From contig NZ_FZOW01000020.1 of NCBI RefSeq assembly GCF_900188125.1, forward strand, positions 22,309-86,308: DNA of 64,000 nucleotides, in the 5' to 3' direction. The position numbers and the translations under genes were made by a program. The notes below the pieces were generated by a model. That model had not been told where the DNA came from. It saw only the letters and a list, made by a program, of their open reading frames with translations, and did no database searches. Of this stretch, positions 43,441 to 52,412 are shown one piece after another. Every line of letters starts with the position of its first letter. Position 1 is the first letter of the stretch. Origin of the DNA: Rhodococcoides kyotonense. Lineage in GTDB: Bacteria; Actinomycetota; Actinomycetes; Mycobacteriales; Mycobacteriaceae.

Positions 43441-44888
43441 CGGCTCGGCTACTGCGCGGATGTTGCCTGGCCGGCGTAGCACTGCTCGTGGTCGCCCTCG
43501 GCCCTGATGTCGGCATCGCGGGAGCTCAGCGACCTGTCGTCGACGCCTCGCTGCTTCCGGAACCCGCGCCACCGATGCCGCCGGACCCGACCGAGCAGCG
43601 GAACGCGTGTGTGCCGGTCACATCGGCGGTCGACGGTCCCGCGCTACCCGCCGCACAACGCACCCTGGACTTCGAAGCGGTGTGGCCGATCACTCGCGGT
43701 GCCGGCCAGCTGGTGGCCGTCATCGACACCGGAGTCACCCCACATGCACGCTTGCCAGGGCTTCGTCCGGGCGGCGATTACGTCTACACCGGTGACGGGT
43801 TGTCCGACTGCGACGCGCACGGCACTGTCGTGGCCGGCCTCATCGCTGCTCGGACCGAACCGGGTAGCGGATTCGCCGGCGGTGCACCCGAGGCGCAGAT
43901 CGTGTCCATTCGACAGTCCAGCAATGCGTTTCAGAAAGAAAGAACGCCCGAGGAACAAGAACGACCGCTTGCCGAGAACTCGACGGGCTACGGCAATGTC
44001 ATGACGATGGCTCGTGCGGTACGCACCGCGGCGGACCTCGGCGCCACCGTCATCAACATTTCCGAAGTCGCCTGTGTGCCGGCGTCGGGTGGCATCGCCG
44101 ACGGCCCTCTGGGCGCCGCGATCGACTACGCGGCCCGAGTCAAGGACGTCGTCGTCGTGGCCGCCGCGGGTAATACAGGAGGCGCGGGTGCAGGCCAGTG
44201 CAGCGCGCAGAACCCTCTACCCGATCCGGTCGATCCCTATGCGGATCAATGGAATCGAACAGCGACGATCGCAACGCCTGCATGGTTCGACGACCAAGTG
44301 TTGACGGTCGGCTCGGTCGATCCCGACGGCGCGCCGTCGAGCTTCACACTCGCAGGGCCGTGGGTCGACGTCGCGGCACCCGGCACCGCGATGACATCGT
44401 TGTCGCCGACCGGACACGGCCTCACCGACGGGACAATCGACAACCAAGGAAACGTCCACCCGATTCAAGGGACGAGCTTCGCCGCCCCGCTCGTTTCGGC
44501 GATCGCCGCACTCGTCCGATCTCACCGGCCCGAACTCACCGCAGCGCAGGTCATCGAACGCATCGAAGCCACAGCACACAAGCCTGCGGAAGGGTGGAAC
44601 CCGTTGATCGGCAACGGCGTCGTCGATCCTCTCGCGGCCGTCACCGCGGAGGTCGACGGCATGCCTGCCATTGCCGCTGCGGCCCCGGTCGCCGTTGCGG
44701 CTCCGGCCCTACCCGATCCCCCGGACCTTCGCCCTCGGTCCGCGGCACTGTGGGGAACCGCCGGGGTCGGCGTACTTCTTCTACTCGGTCTCGGGATATC
44801 CGTTCCGTTGCGCTCACACCGTGGCGCGGTTACTTCACGGGGAGCGCGGCAGCGTTCGGGTTCGGATCGACTCCATCGTGTGCCGTGA
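43437..44888 (+). CDS. mycP4: ESX-4 mycosin protease MycP4
   Basis: A 483-residue subtilisin-family protease anchored in the membrane. GTG 43437 overlaps the eccD4 stop. The signal peptide is LLRGCCLAGVALLVVALG, then the triad Asp97 (VIDTGVTPH), His128 (DAHGTVVAG) and Ser347 (GTSFAAPLVSA). A C-terminal helix (AALWGTAGVGVLLLLGLGI) anchors it, with a short basic tail. Mycosins are needed for stability of ESX complexes. The last 59 bases overlap the 3' end of eccB4 on the opposite strand. Confidence 0.95.
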   Translation: MTARLLRGCCLAGVALLVVALGPDVGIAGAQRPVVDASLLPEPAPPMPPDPTEQRNACVPVTSAVDGPALPAAQRTLDFEAVWPITRGAGQLVAVIDTGVTPHARLPGLRPGGDYVYTGDGLSDCDAHGTVVAGLIAARTEPGSGFAGGAPEAQIVSIRQSSNAFQKERTPEEQERPLAENSTGYGNVMTMARAVRTAADLGATVINISEVACVPASGGIADGPLGAAIDYAARVKDVVVVAAAGNTGGAGAGQCSAQNPLPDPVDPYADQWNRTATIATPAWFDDQVLTVGSVDPDGAPSSFTLAGPWVDVAAPGTAMTSLSPTGHGLTDGTIDNQGNVHPIQGTSFAAPLVSAIAALVRSHRPELTAAQVIERIEATAHKPAEGWNPLIGNGVVDPLAAVTAEVDGMPAIAAAAPVAVAAPALPDPPDLRPRSAALWGTAGVGVLLLLGLGISVPLRSHRGAVTSRGARQRSGSDRLHRVP

Positions 44889-46281
44889 GCGCGGCCGAGC
44901 GGCTCAACACGGGGCCGATCCCGAGCAGTTCCACGATTTGCCACGGGGCGTCCACCGGGGTGACCAATCCGAGCGCCGTCGCCGACTCCGCATCCGGCAC
45001 ACCGAATCTCACACCCGTGTCGGCCACGAAGAACGACGCATCCCGACGCGTACTGTTCGGCTCTATCCCCGTCGTCCGGACGAATCCCCCGCTCCCCGGT
45101 GCCAGATACACCGCGTCGGCCGCAGGTCCACCACCGTCCGCCTGAGCAAGTCGAACCGGCTGCGCCTCCGCAGCCAGCGGCAGCGCACTGCCCGCGGAAG
45201 TCACGATACGAGCCGTCGGACCGCCGTCGGTTGCCGACATCGGAACCCATGTCACACACCCGACTGGAGCGGTTTCGGTGTCGACGATGGACGGCGCGAC
45301 GACCGGAAACGTCTCGACTGCAAGGTTCGCGACCGTGGGCGCTTGCGACAGAACATCCGGCGAAAGCGAATCGATCTGTTGGTTGCCCTGAGAATCGGCG
45401 AACGTGATCAACTGCGCAGTCGACTCCGTGATCGATTGAATACCGTTCTCCAGCACCACGTAGTACCGAACGTCGACACCGGACACTTTGACGACGGACC
45501 CGATCGTCTTTCCGGCCAAGGGGTACGACGGCAACTCGCCTGCACGCGGTATGAACGGCGGAGTGATCGGCGGGGCCACCGGGATCGCGTCGGCGACACC
45601 GGGACTGACGGACGACGGGACGGCGTCGTCGAGACCCAGAGCTCGAACCACGGCGCGATTCCCGAGATCGATCCGGGCGCGAACACCGCCGTAGACGAGA
45701 AACGTACCGTCCGATGTCTGCCACAGGAACGCTTCGTCCTCACTGAGCGGCGCTGTCTCGTTGCTGTACAACGGATCTCCGACGATCACCGTCGTCGCGG
45801 TCACCCCTCCAGTACTGCCGAGGGTGTCGCACACACTCCACGCTTGCGCGGCCGCGTCGTCGTCCTGCGGGAGCGCCGAGGGTGCACCGGGGATGCCGAC
45901 GAGCGAACCACGGGGTCGACCATCCAACTCGGATTCCGCGACGATCGTCGGGGTCTCGGGTCTTCCCACGATCAATCTCGCCGATGCGAGGTTCAGCACC
46001 GGATGGAAGGACTCGTCGACGCGAACGAACATGGCGCCCGAACCTTTCGCCACGACGATCGTCGAATCCCCGATCTTGTCCTGAGGTCTCAGCAGTGCCA
46101 GGGCAGCACATCCGGCGAGGCCGATGCACGCGATCACCACACCGACCGACAGCGCGCGGGACTGCGATCGCATCGGATCGTGCGACATCCGCACGTCACG
46201 GCGCACCAGCGCGTGTTCCATCCGCCGGACGAGAAATCGATACCCGCCGACCTGCCATTTCGTTGTCGGCGTAGCCGCCAC
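44830..46281 (-). CDS. eccB4: ESX-4 component EccB4
   Basis: A 483-residue single-pass membrane protein of the type VII complex. I place the start at GTG 46281 with GGGAGG upstream, because the sequence from there (AATPTTKWQVGGYRFLVRRMEHALVRRD) is the family N-terminus; the frame is open further upstream without family similarity. The helix is VGVVIACIGLAGCAALALL at about 47-65, followed by the large periplasmic repeat domain (MFVRVDESFHPVLNLASARLIVG). It is divergent from eccE and converges with, and overlaps, mycP4. Confidence 0.93.
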   Translation of the reverse strand: MAATPTTKWQVGGYRFLVRRMEHALVRRDVRMSHDPMRSQSRALSVGVVIACIGLAGCAALALLRPQDKIGDSTIVVAKGSGAMFVRVDESFHPVLNLASARLIVGRPETPTIVAESELDGRPRGSLVGIPGAPSALPQDDDAAAQAWSVCDTLGSTGGVTATTVIVGDPLYSNETAPLSEDEAFLWQTSDGTFLVYGGVRARIDLGNRAVVRALGLDDAVPSSVSPGVADAIPVAPPITPPFIPRAGELPSYPLAGKTIGSVVKVSGVDVRYYVVLENGIQSITESTAQLITFADSQGNQQIDSLSPDVLSQAPTVANLAVETFPVVAPSIVDTETAPVGCVTWVPMSATDGGPTARIVTSAGSALPLAAEAQPVRLAQADGGGPAADAVYLAPGSGGFVRTTGIEPNSTRRDASFFVADTGVRFGVPDAESATALGLVTPVDAPWQIVELLGIGPVLSRSAALTAHDGVDPNPNAAALPVK

Positions 46282-46411
46282 GAAGCCTCCCCTGCGCCGC
46301 GTTCGACTCGACCCCCCGAGCCGTTTCCCCGGCCGACACAGTACAGTGCCTTGCATGAGTCGGGGTCGCCTGTACTCGACTGCACGCCTTCGGGGGGAGG
46401 ATCGGTCTGCC

Positions 46412-48094
46412 ATGTCCACGTCCACGCGTCGACGCGCGACGTTCACCGATCGCCGGTTCGCATTCCGCATGCCCAGTCCGTCACGGGTGGTGTGGCTGGA
46501 GTCGGTGTCGGCGCTCTCCGCGGCCACCGCTGTGGCGCTGGGCATTTCACCCGCTGTCGCGATCTGGTCGCTGGCCGTGATCGCGGTACTTCCGTTCGTC
46601 GCCGTTGCCGGTCGCGGGGTGATCGACTGGCTGTGGACCATCGCGCGCTTCGTCGGTCGTCGAGTCCCCGATTTCGGGTCCACCACCCATCGCACCGAGA
46701 ACGACGGCCGCTCGTTCGGAGTGCATTGGCACGGCAGACAGGCAACATGTGTTCTCGAACTGGCGCCGCCGCGAGGTGTCGTCACAAAGCTGGGGCGGTC
46801 CGAAGCACGCACCGATTCTTTGATCGACCTAGCAGTACTCGCCGAATGCTTACGCCAACATGACATTTCACTCAGTGGCATCGGCGTGGTCTCGCACGGC
46901 ACGCGGACGGACTCGGGCTCTCCTGCGACCGATGTCTACGAGCGGCTCATCGGTCCATTGCCCGCCGTCGCGACTCGGCGAGTGTGGATATCGGTGTCAC
47001 TGGACATCGGTTCCAATCGACTCGCTATCGATGCACGAGGAGGAGGACGCACCGGAGCCGCGCGCGCGATCGGCATCGCCACCGAACGGGTGTCGCGGGC
47101 CTTGGCCGGCAGCGGCACGAACTCCCGAGTACTGACGTCCGCCGACATCGGGTCGATGGCGTCGACGCTGTGTCGCGGAGTCGACGCGGACGCACTCACC
47201 GAGAGCTGGTCGGCTGCACCACTTCCCGGGGTGTCGACCACCGGCTACGGACTCGATGCGCGGCGGCTCGACTCCGCGGTCCTGGCCGACGTCTGGTCCG
47301 TGCCATCGGTCTCCACGACCGTCTCCCTCCGACTCACTCCGGGCACAGGACCGGACACGGTTCGTGTCGACGGCGAATGCAGATTCGTTTCGCGGGGCCC
47401 TCGACCCGCGCCGCACATACCGGGCGCAGTGTCGATGAACGGCCGTCATCGCGAGTCTCTGCTGACGTCACTTCCGCTCGGAATCACTGCCTTCGGCCAC
47501 GAGCAGCCGGTACGCGAGATGTCGTACGAACGGATCGGACGTCTCAGGCTGCCTGTCAGCGGCTGCGGGCAGCTCGTAGGATCCGATATCGCGGGACTCG
47601 GAATCGCCGTCCGAGTTCACGGACCCGATCTCGCTACGGTTCTCGTCTCGGGTGAGCTGTATCTGGCGCAGCAAGTGGTGTTCCGAGCGGTCGCTACAGG
47701 TGCGCGCATTCTGATCAGAACCGACCGAACACATGCCTGGGCCCCGCTGGTCGATTCGGTGGCAACTCCGGACCGCCTGAGTATCGAGGGAGGCCCGTTC
47801 CGCACCGATGTCGGTTTCGACGTCGTCGTGCACGACTACGTCGACGCATCACTGCCTGCCGACAGACGTCCGCACGACGGGGTGACGACGATGATCCTCA
47901 CGGAGCATCTGCCTCGCACTCCGATGCCGGACCCCGACCTCAGTATCGTCCAGCCCGGCGCCACGGGCGACCGCGTGTTCGTGCGCACAGGTTCTGCCGA
48001 TATCGAACTGGTCCTGGTCACCATCGCGCAGGAGACCGCGTTCATCGGGCGGCCGCGGAGCGTTCGACCGGTACCTGCCGCTCAGCCGGGATAA
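46412..48094 (+). CDS. eccE: Type VII secretion protein EccE
   Basis: A 560-residue protein with two N-terminal membrane helices (VWLESVSALSAATAVALGI and AVIAVLPFVAVAGRGV) and a large soluble domain beginning SFGVHWHGRQATCVLELAP, the EccE pattern. ATG 46412 has GGGGGGAGG upstream; ATG 46355 in frame is an alternative. M. tuberculosis ESX-4 lacks an EccE, while some other actinobacteria with a fuller ESX-4 have one, so this locus seems to be the more complete type. It is divergent from eccB4. Its 3' end overlaps the FMN reductase gene by 13 bases in convergent orientation. Confidence 0.85.
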   Translation: MSTSTRRRATFTDRRFAFRMPSPSRVVWLESVSALSAATAVALGISPAVAIWSLAVIAVLPFVAVAGRGVIDWLWTIARFVGRRVPDFGSTTHRTENDGRSFGVHWHGRQATCVLELAPPRGVVTKLGRSEARTDSLIDLAVLAECLRQHDISLSGIGVVSHGTRTDSGSPATDVYERLIGPLPAVATRRVWISVSLDIGSNRLAIDARGGGRTGAARAIGIATERVSRALAGSGTNSRVLTSADIGSMASTLCRGVDADALTESWSAAPLPGVSTTGYGLDARRLDSAVLADVWSVPSVSTTVSLRLTPGTGPDTVRVDGECRFVSRGPRPAPHIPGAVSMNGRHRESLLTSLPLGITAFGHEQPVREMSYERIGRLRLPVSGCGQLVGSDIAGLGIAVRVHGPDLATVLVSGELYLAQQVVFRAVATGARILIRTDRTHAWAPLVDSVATPDRLSIEGGPFRTDVGFDVVVHDYVDASLPADRRPHDGVTTMILTEHLPRTPMPDPDLSIVQPGATGDRVFVRTGSADIELVLVTIAQETAFIGRPRSVRPVPAAQPG

Positions 48095-48651
48095 GGATCG
48101 ACGACGCGCTGCGCCTTCGATGCCGTTGCCCACCAATGCAATTGATCGAGCATCTTCGACGACGCATCGTGCGCGACGCGGTCCGTCGTCGATCCTCGGT
48201 CGTCGAACGCTGTGCGTACCCGGTGAAATCCGACACCGGTCCGTACCGAGACCATGTGAAGTTCGGCGACGACCTGACGCAGTTGCTCGGCTGCCCGTAA
48301 CCCGCCTGCCATGCCGCCGTAGGACACGAAACCGATCGGCTTGCCGCGCCATTGGTGTTTGACGCTGTCGAGAGCGGTCTTCAACGACGCTGGATAACCG
48401 TGGTTGTACTCGGGAGTCACCACGACGAACGCATCGGCAGCGTCCACTGCGGCGGCGAATCGCTCACCATCGGTCGACGGGCTCAGATTCGTGGGTAGAT
48501 CGAAGTCGAGCAAATCCAGTGTGGTGACGTCGAAGTCGGAACGCTCCGCGACGCGGCTGAGGAACCACTGCGCGACGACGGGCCCGACCCGCTCCGGCCG
48601 GACACTGGCAACGATGACCGCCAACTTCACCGAACCGCCGCTCCTCGTCAT
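48082..48651 (-). CDS. NAD(P)H-dependent FMN reductase
   Basis: A 189-residue flavodoxin-fold protein. It starts with a strand-loop for phosphate binding (VIVASVRPERVGPVVAQWFLSR) and has the FMN-binding VVTPEYNHGYPASLKTALD and FVSYGGMAGGLRA motifs of the NADPH-dependent FMN reductase family. It could feed reduced flavin to the luciferase-like monooxygenase in the ESX-4 locus, but they are 6 kb apart and this is only a possibility. It lies 22 bases downstream of truA. Confidence 0.9.
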   Translation of the reverse strand: MTRSGGSVKLAVIVASVRPERVGPVVAQWFLSRVAERSDFDVTTLDLLDFDLPTNLSPSTDGERFAAAVDAADAFVVVTPEYNHGYPASLKTALDSVKHQWRGKPIGFVSYGGMAGGLRAAEQLRQVVAELHMVSVRTGVGFHRVRTAFDDRGSTTDRVAHDASSKMLDQLHWWATASKAQRVVDPYPG

Positions 48652-48673
48652 ATCACCCAGCGTATCGGGCCCT

Positions 48674-49564
48674 TCAGCAACACCCTGTCGCGGTCGGCGG
48701 AATGGTCCCCCGTACTTCGCGGGTCGCGCGGTTGCGTGCCGCGAGGTCCTCCGCTGCCGGGTAGTCCACCCGAACGAGCGACAATCCGTGTGCGGGTGCC
48801 ACCGTCACCGAACTCGAACGGTCCCGAGTCTCGAGCAGGGCGGCGGTCCACTCCGGGGTTCGACGGCCCTCCCCCACCGCTTGGATCGCGCCGACGAGGC
48901 TGCGAACCATCGACCAGCAGAACGCGTCGGCGCTGACGAAAGCCGTGACCTGATCTCCGACGCGTTCCCAATCGAATCTTTGTACTTCACGCACAGTGGT
49001 CGCGCCGTCACGCCGTTTGCAGAACGCGGCGAAGTCGTGGAGCCCCAGGAGGCGCGCGGACGCGTCGCGCATCGCGGCGAGGTCGATATCTCGCGGCCAC
49101 GAAACGATACCGCGCACGTCCAACGGGTCGACGCCGTAACGCGCTGTACTGAAACGATATTCGTAGTGGCGTCGCAGCGCGGAGAAGCGGGCGTCGAATT
49201 CGTCGGGCACCGATGTGATCCGCTTGACGCGGACGTCCTGTGGCAGGAATCGGGCCATGCGTCGTATCAGTCGTTCCGGCTCCTCGATGACACCGGCGAC
49301 ATCGAAGTGCGCAACCTGCCCGCTCGCATGTACCCCTGCATCGGTGCGGCCGGCGACGGTCAGCTCGACCGGCTCGCGCAATACCGTCGAGAAGGCTTCT
49401 TCCAGAACTCCGCACACCGTGCGGATGCCGGGCTGTCGTGCCCAGCCGGAGAAGTCGGTCCCGTCGTACGAGATGTCGAGACGGTATCTGTGGGAGACCG
49501 AAAAAGCGGACCCGCCGCTCCCAGTGGGAACGACGGGTCCGCTTCGGTCTGTCGAAGACGTCAA
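48674..49564 (-). CDS. truA: tRNA pseudouridine(38-40) synthase
   Basis: Makes pseudouridine in the anticodon arm. The catalytic aspartate is in AGRTDAGVHASGQV; other family stretches are ISYDGTDFSGWARQPG, ALRRHYEYRF and FCWSMVRSLVGAI. The length is 296 residues with a TTG start at 49564; between this TTG and the family core (YRLDISYDG) there is no ATG, GTG or other TTG. The first 25 codons contain the rplQ terminator hairpin. The stop of rplQ is eight bases upstream. Confidence 0.93.
   Translation of the reverse strand: MTSSTDRSGPVVPTGSGGSAFSVSHRYRLDISYDGTDFSGWARQPGIRTVCGVLEEAFSTVLREPVELTVAGRTDAGVHASGQVAHFDVAGVIEEPERLIRRMARFLPQDVRVKRITSVPDEFDARFSALRRHYEYRFSTARYGVDPLDVRGIVSWPRDIDLAAMRDASARLLGLHDFAAFCKRRDGATTVREVQRFDWERVGDQVTAFVSADAFCWSMVRSLVGAIQAVGEGRRTPEWTAALLETRDRSSSVTVAPAHGLSLVRVDYPAAEDLAARNRATREVRGTIPPTATGCC
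49501..49543 (-). terminator. Intrinsic terminator of the alpha operon, inside truA
   Basis: Arms 49505-49523 and 49525-49543 form a 19-base stem (two G-U pairs), followed on the minus strand by five Ts (49505-49501). It is a textbook Rho-independent terminator 29 bases after rplQ, but lies within the truA reading frame. Confidence 0.8.
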
Positions 49565-49571
49565 GAGGAAA

Positions 49572-50144
49572 CTAGTCCTTCTTGGCTTTTTCTGCCTCGG
49601 ATGCGTCCGCAGCAGTGGCGGACTCGTCCTCGATGGCGTCGACGACTGCGTCGGCGTTGTCCGCTTCGGCCTCCGTCGCGTCGGCTTCGACAGCCTCGAC
49701 GACGTTGTCCTCAGCCGGTGCCTCGGCAGCGGGTGCAGCCTGCGAAGCCTTCACACGGCGCGCGCGATCTGCTTCGTTGGACACCGTCTGCTCGTTGACG
49801 AGCTCGATGATGGCCATCGGCGAGTTGTCACCCTTGCGGGGGACGGTCTTGATGATGCGCGTGTAGCCACCGTCGCGATCGGCGAAGAAAGGCCCGATCT
49901 CGGCGAAGAGCTTGTGTACGACATCTTTGTTGTTGATGGTCTTCAAGACCTCACGGCGATGTGCCAGGTCACCCTTTTTGGCGTGGGTGACGAGCTTCTC
50001 GGCGTGCGGACGAAGGCGCTTGGCCTTCGACTCGGTGGTCGTGATGCGACCGTGCTCGAAGAGTGCCGTCGCCAGGTTGGCCAGGATGGCCTTCTGGTGC
50101 GACGCCGACCCGCCGAGACGGCGGCCCTTGGTGGGCTTGGGCAT
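49572..50144 (-). CDS. rplQ: Ribosomal protein L17
   Basis: A 190-residue large-subunit protein starting at ATG 50144 (MPKPTKGRRLGGSASHQKAIL). The conserved core ends near residue 120 (MAIIELV). The rest is a highly acidic Glu/Ala/Asp extension of about 70 residues, common in actinobacteria but long here. It is the last ribosomal gene of the alpha operon, 34 bases after rpoA. Confidence 0.97.
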   Translation of the reverse strand: MPKPTKGRRLGGSASHQKAILANLATALFEHGRITTTESKAKRLRPHAEKLVTHAKKGDLAHRREVLKTINNKDVVHKLFAEIGPFFADRDGGYTRIIKTVPRKGDNSPMAIIELVNEQTVSNEADRARRVKASQAAPAAEAPAEDNVVEAVEADATEAEADNADAVVDAIEDESATAADASEAEKAKKD

Positions 50145-50178
50145 GATGAATCTCCTAGTAAGAGCTCCAGCGAGCTGA

Positions 50179-51243
50179 TTACAGCTGTTCTGTCTCGGCG
50201 TAGTCCTGCTCGGTTCCCTCGGTGTCCGAGAAAGAACCGGCATCGGTGTCGCTCCACGTTCCCGTGGTGGCGTCGTATCCGGGCACGGTGGTCGGATCGA
50301 AGGACGCGGGGCTGTCCTTCAGCGAGAGGCCGAGCGAATGCAGCTTGACCTTCACCTCGTCGATGGACTTCTGTCCGAAATTACGGATGTCCAGCAGATC
50401 GGACTCGGTACGACCAACCAGCTCGCCGACGGTGTGAACACCCTCGCGCTTGAGGCAGTTGTAGGAACGGACCGTCAGGTCCAGATCCTCGATGGGGAGT
50501 CCGAAGGAAGCAATGTGATCGGCCTCGGCGGGCGAGGGTCCGATCTCGATTCCTTCTGCTTCGACGTTCAGCTCACGGGCGAGGCCGAAGAGCTCAACCA
50601 GGGTCTTGCCCGCCGAAGCGAGCGCGTCCCGCGCGGTGATGGAGTTCTTGGTCTCCACGTCGAGAACGAGCCGATCGAAGTCGGTGCGCTGTTCGACGCG
50701 GGTGGCCTCCACCTTGTAGGTGACCTTGAGGACCGGCGAGTAGATCGAGTCGACCGGGATACGGCCGATCTCGGCGCCGGACGCCTTGTTCTGAACGGCG
50801 GGGACGTAGCCGCGACCGCGCTCGACGACGAGCTCGATCTCCAACTTGCCCTTGTCGTTCAGGGTCGCGATGTGCAGATCCGGGTTGTTCACCGTGACGC
50901 CGGCCGGGGGAACGATGTCGCCTGCGGTCACAGAGCCGGGGCCCTGCTTGCGGACGTACATGGTGACCGGCTCGTCCTCTTCGGAGCTCACGACGAGTCC
51001 CTTGAGGTTCAGGATGATGTCGGTGACGTCTTCCTTCACTCCGGGGACGGTGGTGAATTCGTGGAGAACGCCGTCGATACGGATGCTGGTGACAGCAGCG
51101 CCGGGGATCGACGACAGCAGGGTACGGCGGAGCGAGTTGCCGAGGGTGTAACCGAAGCCAGGCTCGAGCGGCTCGATGACGAATTTCGAGCGGTTGTCGG
51201 CGATGACCTCTTCGGTCAACGTCGGGCGCTGTGAAATGAGCAT
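50179..51243 (-). CDS. rpoA: RNA polymerase alpha subunit
   Basis: A 354-residue subunit. The N-terminal assembly domain begins MLISQRPTLTEEVIADNRSKFVIEPLEPGFGYTLGNSLRRTLL and the C-terminal DNA- and activator-binding domain has LTVRSYNCLKREGVHTVGELVGRTESDLLDIRNFG. A short acidic tail follows. It is separated from rpsD by a stretch containing three hairpins. Confidence 0.98.
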   Translation of the reverse strand: MLISQRPTLTEEVIADNRSKFVIEPLEPGFGYTLGNSLRRTLLSSIPGAAVTSIRIDGVLHEFTTVPGVKEDVTDIILNLKGLVVSSEEDEPVTMYVRKQGPGSVTAGDIVPPAGVTVNNPDLHIATLNDKGKLEIELVVERGRGYVPAVQNKASGAEIGRIPVDSIYSPVLKVTYKVEATRVEQRTDFDRLVLDVETKNSITARDALASAGKTLVELFGLARELNVEAEGIEIGPSPAEADHIASFGLPIEDLDLTVRSYNCLKREGVHTVGELVGRTESDLLDIRNFGQKSIDEVKVKLHSLGLSLKDSPASFDPTTVPGYDATTGTWSDTDAGSFSDTEGTEQDYAETEQL

Positions 51244-51286
51244 GTTGTGTTCCTCCTGTACGGACGTCCGCTATTTGACGTCCATC

Positions 51287-51372
51287 GGGGGCTCCGCCCC
51301 CGAAGACCCCCGAGAGGGCTCCGAGGGGCTTTGCCCCGCCACTTTTACACTCTGAAGCTGCGCTTCGAGTGT
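51287..51372 (-). other. Three successive hairpins between rpsD and rpoA
   Basis: A bulged stem pairs 51347-51357 with 51362-51372 at the rpsD stop codon, then GGGGC-TTT-GCCCC (51325-51337) and GGGGGC-TCC-GCCCCC (51287-51301). There is no U-tract after any of them. The structure could be an attenuator, an mRNA stabiliser or a dispersed GC-rich repeat. Confidence 0.55.
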
Positions 51373-51977
51373 TACTTCGAGTAGTACTCGACGATGAGCT
51401 GCTCCTGGAGCGGCACGTCGATCTGTGCGCGCTCCGGTACCCGGTGAACCAGGATGCGAAGACGGTTCGGGACGACCTGCAGCCACGATGCAACCGGACG
51501 ATCGCCGTAGCTCTCGCGAGCGATCTGGATCGGCAGAGTCTGTGCGGACTTCTCGCGGACATCGATGATGTCGTACTGCGAGACCCGGTAGCTGGGGATG
51601 TCCACTCGCTGGTTGTTCACGAGGAAGTGACCGTGCGTGACCAGCTGGCGTGCCTGACGACGCGTACGTGCCAGTCCGGCACGGTAGATCACGTTGTCGA
51701 GACGAGTCTCGAGGATGGTCAACAAGTTCTCACCGGTCTTGCCGGGGCGCTTGTTGGCTTCCTTGTAGTAGAGACGAAATTGCTTCTCCATGACGCCGTA
51801 GGTGAAGCGTGCCTTCTGCTTCTCCTGCAGCTGGAGCAGGTATTCGCTCTCCTTGATCCGCGCGCGACCGTGCTGGCCGGGCGGGTAGGGACGACGCTCG
51901 AACGCCTGGTCTCCTCCGACGAGGTCGACGCGCAGACGACGCGATTTGCGGGTAGCAGGACCGGTATAACGTGCCAT
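51372..51977 (-). CDS. rpsD: Ribosomal protein S4
   Basis: A 201-residue primary rRNA-binding protein of the small subunit. It begins MARYTGPATRKSRRLRVDL, lacks the zinc-finger cysteines (C-minus form), and has the S4 RNA-binding domain RLDNVIYRAGLARTRRQARQLVTHGHFLVN. It lies in the alpha operon between rpsK and rpoA. In many bacteria S4 represses this operon through the leader mRNA. Confidence 0.98.
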   Translation of the reverse strand: MARYTGPATRKSRRLRVDLVGGDQAFERRPYPPGQHGRARIKESEYLLQLQEKQKARFTYGVMEKQFRLYYKEANKRPGKTGENLLTILETRLDNVIYRAGLARTRRQARQLVTHGHFLVNNQRVDIPSYRVSQYDIIDVREKSAQTLPIQIARESYGDRPVASWLQVVPNRLRILVHRVPERAQIDVPLQEQLIVEYYSK

Positions 51978-51998
51978 TTTCTAAACCTTTCCTTCCCG

Positions 51999-52412
51999 CT
52001 AGACCCGACGCCGCTTCGGCGGACGGCAACCGTTGTGCGGCTGGGGGGTGACATCGGAGATGGTGCCGACCTCCAGGCCAGCGGCCTGAAGCGAGCGGAT
52101 TGCGGTCTCACGGCCTGAGCCGGGACCCTTGACGAACACGTCGACCTTCTTGACGCCGTGCTCCTGCGCCTTGCGCGCAGCGTTCTCGGCTGCGAGCTGT
52201 GCGGCGAACGGAGTCGACTTACGCGAGCCCTTGAAGCCCACGTGGCCCGAGGACGCCCACGAGATGACGTTTCCTGCCGGGTCGGTGATCGACACGATCG
52301 TGTTGTTGAACGTGCTCTTGATGTGCGCAGATCCGTGCGGGACGTTCTTCTTGTCCCTGCGACGCGCCTTCTGCGTCTTCTTCGGACCGGTACCGCGTGC
52401 TTTAGGGGGCAT
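51999..52412 (-). CDS. rpsK: Ribosomal protein S11
   Basis: A 137-residue small-subunit platform protein with ASSGHVGFKGSRKSTPFAAQ and the C-terminal signature VTPQPHNGCRPPKRRRV. The start overlaps the rpsM stop by one base (TAATG), giving translational coupling. Confidence 0.98.
   Translation of the reverse strand: MPPKARGTGPKKTQKARRRDKKNVPHGSAHIKSTFNNTIVSITDPAGNVISWASSGHVGFKGSRKSTPFAAQLAAENAARKAQEHGVKKVDVFVKGPGSGRETAIRSLQAAGLEVGTISDVTPQPHNGCRPPKRRRV

Noticed and set aside
44671..46863. A 730-codon plus-strand frame over eccB4
   Set aside because: Antisense to eccB4, with no conserved motif.
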